From: Armatimonadota bacterium
GTDB lineage: Bacteria; Armatimonadota; Fimbriimonadia; Fimbriimonadales; Fimbriimonadaceae
Reading direction: 5' to 3'
NCBI GenBank assembly: GCA_018268255.1
Contig: JAFDWX010000008.1
Location: forward strand, 153,269-217,268
Length of the DNA: 64,000 nucleotides
Positions 8,984 to 17,865 of this stretch are shown here, one piece after another (positions within the stretch are counted from its first letter, which is position 1; each line of letters begins with the position of its first letter). The position numbers were made by a program, and so were the translations under genes. The notes under the pieces were generated by a model. The model saw only the letters and a program-made list of their open reading frames with translations. It had not been told where the DNA came from and did no database searches.

Positions 8984-9018
8984 GGTTCCTCTCTTGCATC
9001 GGATGCAAGAGAGGAACC
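8984..9018. terminator. Perfect 17-bp inverted repeat between convergent genes
   Basis: GGTTCCTCTCTTGCATC at 8984-9000 is followed by one G and its exact complement at 9002-9018. It lies between the stops of the DinB gene and the GH51 gene and most likely serves as a shared bidirectional terminator. No T run is present on either side. Confidence 0.6.
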
Positions 9019-9044
9019 AGGAATCCCTCCACGACTGTTCCTGG

Positions 9045-10532
9045 TTAGCTAGTGCCGAAGTGGAGCATCACAACCGATTTGCTCGGCAAAGTCAGTTTGA
9101 GATGCCGTCCCGCCAGTTGATGCTCTGCAAACTCACGGGGGATTACCGCTTCAGGATTGTCGAACGTGTTGTGCGCTCGCATATCTGGTGCAGTGAGCAG
9201 CCTCCCGCCGACTGGGACCACATCCCGATCAAAGGTTACTTCCACTGAGGCTTCACGCTGGGGATCGAGATTTGCCAAACTGAGGTCGAGGTGAGTTTGG
9301 TCATCTCGAACGGTGGCCGAAGCTGACACCATGGGTACCTGGTGATTCTCAAACGCGTAGGTTTGAGTTTCAACCTGGACCGGCACCACTTGTCCTCCTT
9401 GGTGGTGTTGGAACATGTGGAACACCCAGTAGGTTGGAGTTCGGAGCATCTTGGGACCATCGGTGAGGATCATAGCCTGAAGCACATTGACTGTTTGGGC
9501 AATGTTGGCCATGACCACTCGGTCAGCGTGGCGGTGAAAGATGTGGAAGTGGATTGCGGCGACCAACGCATCGCGGAGCGAGTTCTGCTGGCGCAAAAAT
9601 CCAGGATTGGTCCCCGGGTCGGCCGGATACCAGGTGCCCCACTCGTCCACAATCAGGCCCACTTTCCGGTCCGGATCAACTTGGTCCATGATCTTGGAAT
9701 GCTCTGCAATCAGGCCATCCATTGCCGATGCGGCTTCCAGGATGCTGATCCACTCCGATTCATCAAAATCGGTGCTGGATCCGCTCGGGGGCCACGATTT
9801 GTTGAGAAGCGTGTAGTTGTGGAGTGAAAGACCGTTCATATGGTCTCGGGCGCGATCCATCAAGACCTTGGTCCAGTTCAGGTCGCGCGAATTGGCTCCG
9901 CACGCGATGCGATAGACGTGCTTTCCGCCATAGCTCTTGACGAAGGTGTTGAAACGCCGATATTCATCGGCATAGTATTCGGGGCGCATGTTTCCACCGC
10001 AGCCCCAACTTTCATTGCCGACCCCAAAAAACGGAAGGTGCCAAGGCTCGTCTCGGCCGTTTTTCCGGCGCAAGTCCGCCATGGGTGATTGGTGCGGTGC
10101 GGTGATGTACTCCACCCATTCCATCATTTCCTGAGGAGTTCCGCTCCCAACGTTTCCACAGACGTAGGGTGCGGTGCCCAACTGCTCGCACAGGTCGAAG
10201 AATTCATGGGTGCCAAAGTGGTTATTCTCGACAACTCCGCCCCAGTGGGTATTGATCATCGCCGGACGTTCTTTGCGCGGCCCAATGCCGTCTTTCCAAT
10301 GATATTCGTCGGCAAAGCAGCCTCCGGGCCACCGCAACACCGGAATATTAAGTTCCTTGAGTGCTGAAACAACATCGTTTCGAATTCCCCGCGTATTGGG
10401 AATGCCAGAATCTTCGCCCACCCAAATGCCTTCGTAGATGCACTTTCCCAGGTGTTCGGCAAAGTGGCCGTAAATATTCTTGTTGACGATTGGCGCGTCG
10501 GGCGATCCCTGAAGTTGGACTGTGGTCCTCAT
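9045..10532 (-). CDS. abfA: GH51 alpha-L-arabinofuranosidase
   Basis: The 495-residue protein has the GH51 fold: [20 protein letters not shown] near the N-terminus and [20 protein letters not shown]. The acid/base is Glu174 in [13 protein letters not shown] and the nucleophile is Glu297 in [11 protein letters not shown]-terminal beta domain follows HMFQHHQGG. It has no signal peptide, so it is probably cytoplasmic, releasing arabinose from imported arabino-oligosaccharides. With the GH2 enzyme and xylulokinase in the window it fits hemicellulose use. It is transcribed divergently from the gene at 10620. Confidence 0.95.
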   Translation of the reverse strand: MRTTVQLQGSPDAPIVNKNIYGHFAEHLGKCIYEGIWVGEDSGIPNTRGIRNDVVSALKELNIPVLRWPGGCFADEYHWKDGIGPRKERPAMINTHWGGVVENNHFGTHEFFDLCEQLGTAPYVCGNVGSGTPQEMMEWVEYITAPHQSPMADLRRKNGRDEPWHLPFFGVGNESWGCGGNMRPEYYADEYRRFNTFVKSYGGKHVYRIACGANSRDLNWTKVLMDRARDHMNGLSLHNYTLLNKSWPPSGSSTDFDESEWISILEAASAMDGLIAEHSKIMDQVDPDRKVGLIVDEWGTWYPADPGTNPGFLRQQNSLRDALVAAIHFHIFHRHADRVVMANIAQTVNVLQAMILTDGPKMLRTPTYWVFHMFQHHQGGQVVPVQVETQTYAFENHQVPMVSASATVRDDQTHLDLSLANLDPQREASVEVTFDRDVVPVGGRLLTAPDMRAHNTFDNPEAVIPREFAEHQLAGRHLKLTLPSKSVVMLHFGTS

Positions 10533-10602
10533 GTTGGTGTATGGAACGAGGCTTCGCTACCTCTGCCTTAAGTTTGTCCGATTTGGGCTTTTGGAGAAGG
10601 TC

Positions 10603-10608
10603 TACAAT
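10603..10608 (+). promoter_or_regulatory. Candidate -10 box (TACAAT) for the 10620 operon
   Basis: TACAAT lies 11 nt before the ATG at 10620 in the 87-bp divergent spacer. The -35 region is not clear. Confidence 0.3.
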
Positions 10609-10619
10609 AGCGAGAGCCG

Positions 10620-11381
10620 ATGTACATTCAGCCTTACTTTCCCGAGCCGGAAGTGGTACCGGGAAATATAGCCGACGAACTTTACGACGTTCGCCTGAAG
10701 TTCATCCGCCGCGTGGTCGGGCTGCATTGGCTGACAATCGTCCTGTTCTGGGTCTGTTCCAATGTGCAATCCAGTGTGCTGTCCACAAAAGTCTCCTATT
10801 GGGGGTTTTTTGGCGGGCTGGTTCTGCTAACTGCCTCACGAAGGTTGGCCGAGCGCAGCAAGAAAGCCGCTTCGATCCCGGTGGAAAAGCGAGGCGGAAT
10901 ACGTGGACCTTGGCCACCGGCTCTTAAGATTCCGTGGACGTTTTGGGGTTCGATCGACTGGTTTGCGGCATGGGTGGTTTTCCCCTTGACTGTTGCCGCT
11001 GGCGGCCAAATTTTCGCGGGAAGCACCGCCTGGAACCACATCGCCACCGTAATCGCGCTCAGCTCCACGCTGGGCTCTCTCTATGTAATGCTGTGCGGTC
11101 GAGATCTGAGTTTTACAGGGATGTTCACCATGGCCTGGGCAGCCAGCCTGGTTTCGATTGTGGTCCTCTACGAATCGTTGCACACCATCCGCACAGTGTG
11201 GATCGCGGCCATCGTCGCCACGATCTATTTGTTCTATTTTGTCTATGACCTTGCCAGCTTGCTTTCCAGGCGGAGGCAAAGAGAAGAATGGCTTGCGGTC
11301 GTGGACCTCTATCGGGATCTCCTGAATTTCATCACGTACGGATTTCGCGTTATCCATCATTGGAGGACTTTTAAAATATGA
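10620..11381 (+). CDS. Multi-pass membrane protein, divergent Bax-inhibitor-1-like
   Basis: The 253-residue protein has about six hydrophobic helices. Two stretches recall the BI-1/YccA family: CGRDLSFTGMFTMAWAASLVSIVVL, like the RDLS-loop helix, and a tail with VYDLASLL ... VDLYRDLLNFITYGFRVI, like the conserved YDxxxI ... LYLDFINLFLFLLR end. The match is by eye and distant. BI-1 relatives are membrane channels or protease modulators. The gene overlaps the PII gene by four bases (ATGA), so the two products are made together and may interact. Confidence 0.5.
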   Translation: MYIQPYFPEPEVVPGNIADELYDVRLKFIRRVVGLHWLTIVLFWVCSNVQSSVLSTKVSYWGFFGGLVLLTASRRLAERSKKAASIPVEKRGGIRGPWPPALKIPWTFWGSIDWFAAWVVFPLTVAAGGQIFAGSTAWNHIATVIALSSTLGSLYVMLCGRDLSFTGMFTMAWAASLVSIVVLYESLHTIRTVWIAAIVATIYLFYFVYDLASLLSRRRQREEWLAVVDLYRDLLNFITYGFRVIHHWRTFKI

Positions 11382-11710
11382 AGCGCATCACCTGCGTGAT
11401 TCGACCGCATAAATTGGAAGAGGTAAAGACGGCCATCGCCGATTTAGGCGTGGGCGGAATGACGGTTAACGACGTTCGGGGTTGCGGCAGCGGGGAGGAG
11501 GTGAACTCGAGGCTCGGTGGGATGGTGATCCCGCTACCGATAAAATCCAAGCTGATGGTGGTGGTCGACGATGATCTTTGCGACGAGGTCGTCGTGGCAA
11601 TTTTGGAGCATGCGCATACGGGGCATCCCGGAGACGGTAAGGTATTTATTGAACCAATCGTTGATTCAGTTCGAGTTCGTACAGGAGAACGGGGAACAGC
11701 CGCGCTTTAG
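11378..11710 (+). CDS. PII-family signalling protein with altered T-loop
   Basis: The 110-residue protein aligns over its full length with GlnB/GlnK. It has KRITCVIRPHKLEEVK at the start and the C-terminal signature TGHPGDGKVFIEPI, where GDGK binds nucleotide phosphate. The T-loop region CGSGEEVNSRLGGMVIPL is about two residues shorter than in E. coli GlnB and lacks the uridylylated Tyr51 and Gln39, which helps bind 2-oxoglutarate. It may therefore sense adenylates without covalent control. No amt or glnA gene is nearby. It is coupled to the upstream membrane protein, as GlnK is to AmtB elsewhere. Confidence 0.85.
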   Translation: MKRITCVIRPHKLEEVKTAIADLGVGGMTVNDVRGCGSGEEVNSRLGGMVIPLPIKSKLMVVVDDDLCDEVVVAILEHAHTGHPGDGKVFIEPIVDSVRVRTGERGTAAL

Positions 11711-11760
11711 CCCGTATGAACCCCTGAGATACAATAATCGTCAATCACTTCGCGGAACTC

Positions 11761-13581
11761 ATGATTATGCTGCGCCGAATTATTCTTCCTTTGTTTCTCC
11801 TGCCGGTGATTGCGCTGGCCGCTCCTAAACCGATCAAAGTAACGAGTTCGATCAAAACTGGTTCCACCATCAGCGGCGACGCGAATTTTGAAATCATCGT
11901 CCAGTCGGAGGACCTGGTCACCGGTGTCGAGTTTTATGTAGGGAAAGACCTGCGCCTTAAAGACGACAGCACACCCTATGAATACACCCTGGATACCATT
12001 CGAGAGCCAGAAGGGCCGATCGACATCAAGGTGATCGTTCTAACCGAGGCTGGCGACCAAAAGGAACTCGACCTCAAGTACATCATCGACAACGAACTCG
12101 GCAAGGGAGCTGACTACTGGGTCGATGAGGCGAATAAGTCCATCACGGAAAGCAAGTGGGATGACGCCATTCTGAGCGGTCGCAAGGCGCTCAAGGCCAA
12201 GAAGGGCTATAACAAAGCCCGTACCGTTTTAGCTGTCGCCTATTACCGAAAAGGTGTTTTGGACTCTGCCCAAAGGTACGCCGAGGATATTCTCGCCACC
12301 GAGCCTGAGAATGTTCTCGCACTCGATATTCTCAGCTCGATCAACCTACGAAACGCCTTCAAAGGGGGGACGGGTTCCGATACCGAAGCTCAGCTCAAGG
12401 CTATTCGCTCTGCGCTGACCCAAGCTGCTTCCAATCGCGAGAAAGCCAACACGGTGACGATGAATGGCGTCGGTGCCGCAACAGACGAAAATCGGTTGCG
12501 CTACGCCGAGACTGCATTGAGAACCCACCGATATTCGCTCGCGATCCAGGCCCTTGAACCGCTTTATCGGGCGAATCTGGACAACAATCCTGCGGTCAAC
12601 GCGCTGCTGTACGCTCAGATGCGAGCTGGACGGTGGACCGACGCAGTGGCAACGGCGGTGAACTACGGTGATCGGGGCAAGCCCGATGCAGAAGGTTTTG
12701 CGCTTCTGTCGTTGGTCTACAACCATGCCAATGAACCGGAGAAGGCTGCTTCCTTCGAGCGGCAGGCTGCGCTGAACGACGCCACAAGCGTCGCCGTCCG
12801 CCTTGCGCAAGCTCAACGAGCGTGGGCCAACGGTGATTTTGGAAACTTCGCCAAGGTGACGAGCGGTCTCCAGAATGACTACGCCGCTGGCAACCTGGTG
12901 AACTCCCAGGTGCCTATCCAGTTGCTGCTTTCGCGAGCTATGTACAGGACGGGTGAGTACGAATTGGGACGAGACACGATCTTTGAGGCGGTTCTCGCGG
13001 CACCCGACCAGTACGACCTATACATTCAGCAAGGCATCCAGATTTTGGGTCAGAGCTTCGAAACGAACGTAGTGGACACGACCAAAACCTATCAGCGCAA
13101 GCTGGCGCGGATTTACTTCGATGCGGCGATCGCCGCCAAGCCAGACAGCTTTGAGGCTCTTACAGCTTTGGCTTTGATGAACCTGGTTGAGAAAAACAAC
13201 GCGGACGCTCTGCGAAACTATCGCACGGCGACCAAGGCTGGGCCGGAATACGCCGGCGCCTACTATGTCGGTTCGATCGCGCTTCAGCGCGAGCAGAAGC
13301 GCCTTTCGGATGCCCAGACCGAGCTGAAAACTCAAATCTCCACGGCCCGCGGAAACAACCTTTCCCAGGAAGCAGAGAAGCTTGAGAAGACGCTCGCAGA
13401 CGTTCAAACAGCGCTTACCGCGACCACCAAGGAACTTGAGACCGCAACGGAGATGTACGCCAAGTACGACAAGAAGAATCTGCTCGGTACGGAAGTTCCC
13501 ACCGAGATTCAAGCACTGGGTTATTTGGTCCGTGCGGGCCAGACGCCTCTCCTGACCTTGACCTCGCTTATGGGCGAGTAG
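11761..13581 (+). CDS. Exported TPR-repeat protein
   Basis: The 606-residue protein starts with a signal peptide (MLRRIILPLFLLPVIALA, true start ATG 11761 or 11767). A roughly 90-residue Ig-like segment with EIIVQSEDLVTGVEFYVG follows, then helical TPR-like repeats from about residue 110, for example ARTVLAVAYYRKGVLDSAQRYAEDILATEP. A coiled coil lies at about residues 500-560. A TACAAT -10 box at 11731 is upstream. Such proteins usually act as scaffolds in the periplasm; no specific role can be read. Confidence 0.8.
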   Translation: MIMLRRIILPLFLLPVIALAAPKPIKVTSSIKTGSTISGDANFEIIVQSEDLVTGVEFYVGKDLRLKDDSTPYEYTLDTIREPEGPIDIKVIVLTEAGDQKELDLKYIIDNELGKGADYWVDEANKSITESKWDDAILSGRKALKAKKGYNKARTVLAVAYYRKGVLDSAQRYAEDILATEPENVLALDILSSINLRNAFKGGTGSDTEAQLKAIRSALTQAASNREKANTVTMNGVGAATDENRLRYAETALRTHRYSLAIQALEPLYRANLDNNPAVNALLYAQMRAGRWTDAVATAVNYGDRGKPDAEGFALLSLVYNHANEPEKAASFERQAALNDATSVAVRLAQAQRAWANGDFGNFAKVTSGLQNDYAAGNLVNSQVPIQLLLSRAMYRTGEYELGRDTIFEAVLAAPDQYDLYIQQGIQILGQSFETNVVDTTKTYQRKLARIYFDAAIAAKPDSFEALTALALMNLVEKNNADALRNYRTATKAGPEYAGAYYVGSIALQREQKRLSDAQTELKTQISTARGNNLSQEAEKLEKTLADVQTALTATTKELETATEMYAKYDKKNLLGTEVPTEIQALGYLVRAGQTPLLTLTSLMGE

Positions 13582-13597
13582 ATGACTTCAGAAAAAA

Positions 13598-13636
13598 GCC
13601 CCTGGACTCCGATGGATTCCAGGGGCACTTTTGTTT
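13598..13636. terminator. Bidirectional Rho-independent terminator
   Basis: The 9-bp stem GCCCCTGGA/TCCAGGGGC is followed by ACTTTTGTTT on the plus strand and preceded by GAAAAAA, which reads as a T run on the minus strand. It serves the TPR gene (plus) and tRNA-Trp (minus). Confidence 0.88.
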
Positions 13637-13641
13637 GAAAA

Positions 13642-13717
13642 TGGCAGGGGCAGCAGGGATCGAACCCGCGACCTACGGTTTTGGAGACCGTCGCTCTACC
13701 AACTGAGCTATACCCCT
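13642..13717 (-). tRNA. tRNA-Trp (anticodon CCA), CCA end encoded
   Basis: The minus strand gives acceptor stem AGGGGTA/TGCCCCT, D arm GCTC/GAGC, and anticodon stem ACGGT/ACCGT with loop CTCCAAA, so the anticodon is CCA. The T arm has GCGGGTTCGATCCCTGC, followed by discriminator G and CCA. Confidence 0.96.
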
Positions 13718-13737
13718 AATCGAAGGCAAAGAATACC

Positions 13738-14166
13738 TCAAGACGGCTCGGCTGCCTCGATGAGAGTCAGCGACTCGCCGCCTAGAATATCTTCGGACCC
13801 CCCATCCCTTCTCACGACTACATCGAACCGATATCGCCCGGGAGCGTCGAACCGGACATCCCGGCCCCATGGCAGATTGAGGGTGAAGAAAGTCCTGCGA
13901 GTGTCCGCTTCGCCGGATTCTGGAAGTTCCAGGAGACCATCCCAATTAGCTAGAGGTCTTCCGTCCTCGTCGATCAGGCGGATATCCAGGGATACCACCT
14001 GATCGACTTCGGTCGGGTCGCTCTCAATCTCCACAGCCAAATAGCAGGGGTCAAGGCGCGCCGGAAAGGTACTGCACTCAATCCGACTGAACAGGCCGAC
14101 GAGGATCGGATTCCCCTCTTGGAGTCGGCCTGCGTATTGGCAGAGACGACACAGCGCAAGCCGCAT
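13738..14166 (-). CDS. DUF6941-like protein, unknown function
   Basis: The 142-residue protein has the layout of a small beta-sandwich: VGLFSRIECSTFPARLDPCYLAVEIES, LDIRLIDEDGRPL and APGRYRFDVVVRRDG. This matches my memory of the DUF6941 family, in which a protein opens with a core like INIIGIFDRI and has the DEDG turn. It has no signal peptide. It lies between tRNA-Trp and the beta-helix gene on the same strand. The function is not known. Confidence 0.6.
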   Translation of the reverse strand: MRLALCRLCQYAGRLQEGNPILVGLFSRIECSTFPARLDPCYLAVEIESDPTEVDQVVSLDIRLIDEDGRPLANWDGLLELPESGEADTRRTFFTLNLPWGRDVRFDAPGRYRFDVVVRRDGGSEDILGGESLTLIEAAEPS

Positions 14167-14208
14167 GCCTAACAGTTTGACGAATCGGGTGGAAGCGTTG
14201 CTTGGTTA

Positions 14209-16689
14209 CTATTTACCGACATAGCGCGGCGATCCCACTCCTCCGACCACTCTCTCCTCGTCCTCTGCTGCCCCGTCGTTTCTATTCGCCGTTGTCTTGG
14301 AAATGTATCCATAGAAGAATTCACCTCCTCTAAACGCCGGATTATAGTAGACGTCGGACGCGTTTGCCGCGGGAATAAAGTCGTTGGAATCCCAAACAAA
14401 GATATTCTGCTTGTTTGCAATGGCCGCGTATCCCGGCGGAACTGACATGAACGGGACCGGTTTGAATCCCACGACCCAAGCCTTAACCCCGATGGTGTAG
14501 AAGTCTCTTTGGAGCGCGCCAAAGGGAGTTTCCCCGGATTGGGGCTCCACTGAGAAGAGCGTCGGGCATGCCTCCCACATCTCATCGCTCATGTAGCTCC
14601 TCAGATTCTTGAGGTCATTGACCGCAACGCCGTTGTTATACGAACTGTTGAAACAGCCGAAGGACTCCATCTTTTTCCACCCCAGAGGATTACTGAAACT
14701 GGTCTCGCCGTAAATTTCGGCCAAGATCAGTTTTCTTGCTTCTTGGTAATGGAACTCGATTTGGGCAACAGTTTGCGGATTTGTGATCGAGTTGACACAG
14801 ATGTAGTAGGGTCTTAACGCTCTTGATCCATTAACGAACTGGTTGTGGAGAAAGAGGTTGTAGCGTCCACCGTTGCAGACAATTCCGTATTGGCAATTGT
14901 CAAATGAATTGTAGGCTATGCTGGTGCCTGCCATAAAGTCGTCCAACATCACGCCTCCAACATCAATGGCATAAGTTTGCCCTGGCTGGTAGTTGCCCCG
15001 GTTCGGATCCTTGTTATTGATATTCTGCAATAGGCAGTTGGAAACAGTATTTCCACTCTGGATCCAAGACCGTCCGAAGTAAACAGACGACGCATCAGTC
15101 GAATAGCGAACGCAATTCTTGATGGTCGTGTTATTCACGGTGTTTTGCGATCCGGAAACACTGATTGCCGTCGCGGTCGTATTGAGAAACTGGCAGGACT
15201 CGACTTTTACACCGATGGGGTAGTTGTCGAGTAGCAGGGCAACGACAGACGGGTAGAGCAATCCGCCTCCAACAAAGGTGCATCGATTCAGCGAGATATT
15301 CGAACTGATTCCCGAGATGTATCGGTTCCCGAGCGTGAGGTTGCTTTGGCCTCCTGCATAGTCTCCTTCACCACCAATCCCAATAAAACCACGATAACCA
15401 TCCTTGAAAATACAGTCGTTGATGGAGATATTGGATCCGCCAATCAGATGGAGTGCGCCCTGGCCCATCGCCTGAAAATCGCAGCTATCAATGGAGAAGT
15501 CCGTGCAGTTGTCGATCCTCAGAAACTCGCTTTGGCTCGCCGAGAAGCGGATATTCTTGATCCCAGCATTTTTGCATTGGTTGAAGCTGAAAGTGTCTTG
15601 ATTGATCTCCGAGGAGTTCTGGACGTCCGCCACTCCGAGGTAGATCGAATTCAGATCTCCTCCATTGGAGGTCGTCGGCGGAATGAACACAATCATCTCC
15701 GAACCGGGTTCGGTTATGAGGACCATTTCGCCAGGTTCATCAAGAAACTCAAGTGCATTGAATATGCAGAAACGCTGGTGTTTATTGTAAGCCTTTGGAC
15801 TTGCGGAGTAGATGTCAAAAGGTGATGCTGTCAGTTCAACAACCGGGCGGCGCTTTAGATCCAGATCGATTGTTTCAATGATCCGATAGACTCCGCAGTT
15901 AACTTCTTTAAAGTCAGCGGCGTTGTATACAGAACATCGTACATCGGATAGTGGCCCACGTGACGTTTGAAAGGTTAGGGCAGATCCGGTGAAGAGCTTT
16001 TGGTTGCCTAAGAGTCCGTTCGGTAGTGGATACTCGTACTTAAAGGCGATTTGTTCATAACCGCCTGTTCCTCCGACAGATCCTGCATGATTGAAGTAGT
16101 AGCGATTTTCTTCTCCAACAATGTCACGGTCGATTGGTTCCGAGGCAAATCGCAACGTCGTGTCGCCGATCATGGCGGTAATCGGCTGATTCACTTCGTG
16201 AGTTGATATTGAAATCCCAACATGGGCATCGTTTCCGCCGTTGCCTAGGGGCCAAGACCCGAAATGATCGACCTGAGTCTTATCGAGGAAATACGCCTTG
16301 CTCAACGTGTTGAGTGGCAACCTTGCTTGGACACTTAGGGGAAGCAGACTCGCCGGCTTCCAACTTGCTTTGTCAACAACATCACCTGCGACTAATGTAA
16401 CTGGACTGGAAGGGCTAGGGCCTTCCAATACAAAATCCTTATCGGGCAATTGGTAGGGGGAATTGGGCTCGAAATCCAGTCTTGTTGTAACGCGGTAGTT
16501 ATCTGTCAGTAAGATCCGAACTCTTCCAAGAGCATCACGATCGGCAGGGTCATTGGAGGACTTCTTCAGGTTGTACTGATTCTTGATCTCGGTACGAAGT
16601 TGCTGGTATGTTTTCCATTGATCTGCTTTGGTGACCTGAGTGGCAAAAATTAACGAAATAAGTGGCAGGTAAAGGCACTTGCCTTTCAT
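14209..16689 (-). CDS. Exported right-handed parallel beta-helix protein
   Basis: The 826-residue protein begins with a signal peptide (MKGKCLYLPLISLIFATQVTKA). The middle (about residues 340-640) contains repeated short strands ending in Asn/Cys ladders, for example FSIDSCDFQAMGQGALHL, ISINDCIFKDGYRGF, ISLNRCTFVGGG and TIKNCVRYS, typical of pectate-lyase-like beta helices. Many such proteins are polysaccharide lyases or hydrolases, but no catalytic set can be assigned here. It lacks the dockerin-like end found in the neighbours and has a slightly more AT-rich sequence. Confidence 0.75.
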   Translation of the reverse strand: MKGKCLYLPLISLIFATQVTKADQWKTYQQLRTEIKNQYNLKKSSNDPADRDALGRVRILLTDNYRVTTRLDFEPNSPYQLPDKDFVLEGPSPSSPVTLVAGDVVDKASWKPASLLPLSVQARLPLNTLSKAYFLDKTQVDHFGSWPLGNGGNDAHVGISISTHEVNQPITAMIGDTTLRFASEPIDRDIVGEENRYYFNHAGSVGGTGGYEQIAFKYEYPLPNGLLGNQKLFTGSALTFQTSRGPLSDVRCSVYNAADFKEVNCGVYRIIETIDLDLKRRPVVELTASPFDIYSASPKAYNKHQRFCIFNALEFLDEPGEMVLITEPGSEMIVFIPPTTSNGGDLNSIYLGVADVQNSSEINQDTFSFNQCKNAGIKNIRFSASQSEFLRIDNCTDFSIDSCDFQAMGQGALHLIGGSNISINDCIFKDGYRGFIGIGGEGDYAGGQSNLTLGNRYISGISSNISLNRCTFVGGGLLYPSVVALLLDNYPIGVKVESCQFLNTTATAISVSGSQNTVNNTTIKNCVRYSTDASSVYFGRSWIQSGNTVSNCLLQNINNKDPNRGNYQPGQTYAIDVGGVMLDDFMAGTSIAYNSFDNCQYGIVCNGGRYNLFLHNQFVNGSRALRPYYICVNSITNPQTVAQIEFHYQEARKLILAEIYGETSFSNPLGWKKMESFGCFNSSYNNGVAVNDLKNLRSYMSDEMWEACPTLFSVEPQSGETPFGALQRDFYTIGVKAWVVGFKPVPFMSVPPGYAAIANKQNIFVWDSNDFIPAANASDVYYNPAFRGGEFFYGYISKTTANRNDGAAEDEERVVGGVGSPRYVGK

Positions 16690-16974
16690 GTGATTTTAGA
16701 TCTCCTAGAAAATTAACAGTTATTCCAGTGCCGAAACCACTCGCGTGCGCCCTTATTTATTGCAGGGGCCTCCGCCTTGGAGTTTTGATTTTGGCATAAG
16801 AAAAGCGAAAGAATGGGGGACACTTATAAGAAAGATTGCTAATTATCGCTGCGGTTTAGAAATGAACTACATATGAATTCCCTCTTTGGAATTCCCGTGC
16901 ATCCGCAAGTTGATGGGTTTTTCGCCCGGGATTTGTGAGGCAACCAAGGGGACCTTTGGGCCAAAATAGGGTCC
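16690..16974. other. Intergenic region between divergent genes
   Basis: This 285-bp spacer separates the beta-helix gene (minus) from the BtuF-like gene (plus). It holds an AGGAG about 12-17 nt before the beta-helix ATG and an inverted repeat GAATTCC/GGAATTC around 16873-16893. CAAAAT at 16962-16967 lies 7 nt before the ATG at 16975 and could be a weak -10 box. I looked for a cobalamin riboswitch, given the next gene, and see no B12-box-like sequence. Confidence 0.4.
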
Positions 16975-17841
16975 ATGGCACGATATGCATCGCTCTTCCT
17001 CGCATTGCTGGCGGTCGTTTTGGCTGGTTGCGAGAATGTACAGACAGCCGGGGGCGTGCCGAACCAAAAGCCTGCACTCAATGTCATCAGCCTAAGTCCT
17101 TCCACAACTGAAATCGCGATGGCCAATTACGAGGTCGGATTAAAAGGGGTCACCGCCAGTTGCGATTACCCGAACACAGTGAAGACCCTTCCGGTGGTTG
17201 GCGACGTCAAGCCGAACTACGAAAAAATCGCCGAGATTAAGCCTGACTTGATCGTCTATGACGCCAGCCTCTATTCCCAGCAAGATATCGAGAAGCTCAA
17301 GTCAACCGTGCCTAGTTCTCGCCTTCTGCCGTTCGAGGCCACGACCGTAGATGGACTTATCGATTACCTCGCGCGCTACGGTTCCCTTACTTTGGGCGAG
17401 ACGATTATGTCCGAGTATGCGGACAAGATCACATCGGCACGAAACCAGGCGAAAGCCGCGAACATCCAGCCAAAACCCAAGGTCGCGGTAATCATGGGCG
17501 GAAAGAGCGGAGACCCGATGATGGTGTGTGGAAAGAAGTCCTTTTTGGCAAACGTACTCGACGACTGCCATTTCGAAATGCTTGGGCCGGATTCAGCGAA
17601 ATTCGAGCCGATCAGTTTTGAGCAGATCGTCACTGAAAATCCAGACGTCATCGTTACGCCAGAATCAAGAGACGTGTTCCTGAAGGACCCAAGATTCGCG
17701 GCCACAACGGCCGTTAAGAAGGGGCTGGTCTTTAATGCCGATCCCGGCGTACTGCTTCGAGCAGGAGCAAGGGTGGACAAGCTGTACACCGCAATGTCAG
17801 CAGTGGCACTCGAAGCCTCGTCCAAGCTCAGTGGCCAGTAA
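16975..17841 (+). CDS. BtuF-like periplasmic-binding lipoprotein
   Basis: The 288-residue protein has a lipobox (LAVVLAGC, Cys19), so it is anchored as a lipoprotein. The domain starts with VISLSPSTTEIAMA and has VVGDVKPNYEKIAEIKPDLIVYDASLY and FEPISFEQIVTENPDVIVTPE. These are hallmarks of the helical-backbone class III binding proteins for cobalamin, haem or siderophores (BtuF/FhuD type). No btuCD permease or ATPase is adjacent. The ligand is most likely a corrinoid, by general similarity only. Confidence 0.85.
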   Translation: MARYASLFLALLAVVLAGCENVQTAGGVPNQKPALNVISLSPSTTEIAMANYEVGLKGVTASCDYPNTVKTLPVVGDVKPNYEKIAEIKPDLIVYDASLYSQQDIEKLKSTVPSSRLLPFEATTVDGLIDYLARYGSLTLGETIMSEYADKITSARNQAKAANIQPKPKVAVIMGGKSGDPMMVCGKKSFLANVLDDCHFEMLGPDSAKFEPISFEQIVTENPDVIVTPESRDVFLKDPRFAATTAVKKGLVFNADPGVLLRAGARVDKLYTAMSAVALEASSKLSGQ

Positions 17842-17865
17842 ATCAGCCACCATACCGATTCAGAC

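Noticed and set aside
10490-10927. Plus-strand frame of 145 codons across the abfA start and the BI-1-like gene
   Set aside because: It overlaps two better-supported genes and has no recognisable features.
16690-16974. Cobalamin riboswitch upstream of the BtuF-like gene
   Set aside because: No B12-box-like sequence or matching stem pattern could be found in the spacer.
16867-17067. Minus-strand frame containing CISCH, a possible haem-binding motif
   Set aside because: It overlaps the lipoprotein signal region of the BtuF-like gene and has no signal peptide or other cytochrome features. Three minus frames are open there at once, which points to composition.
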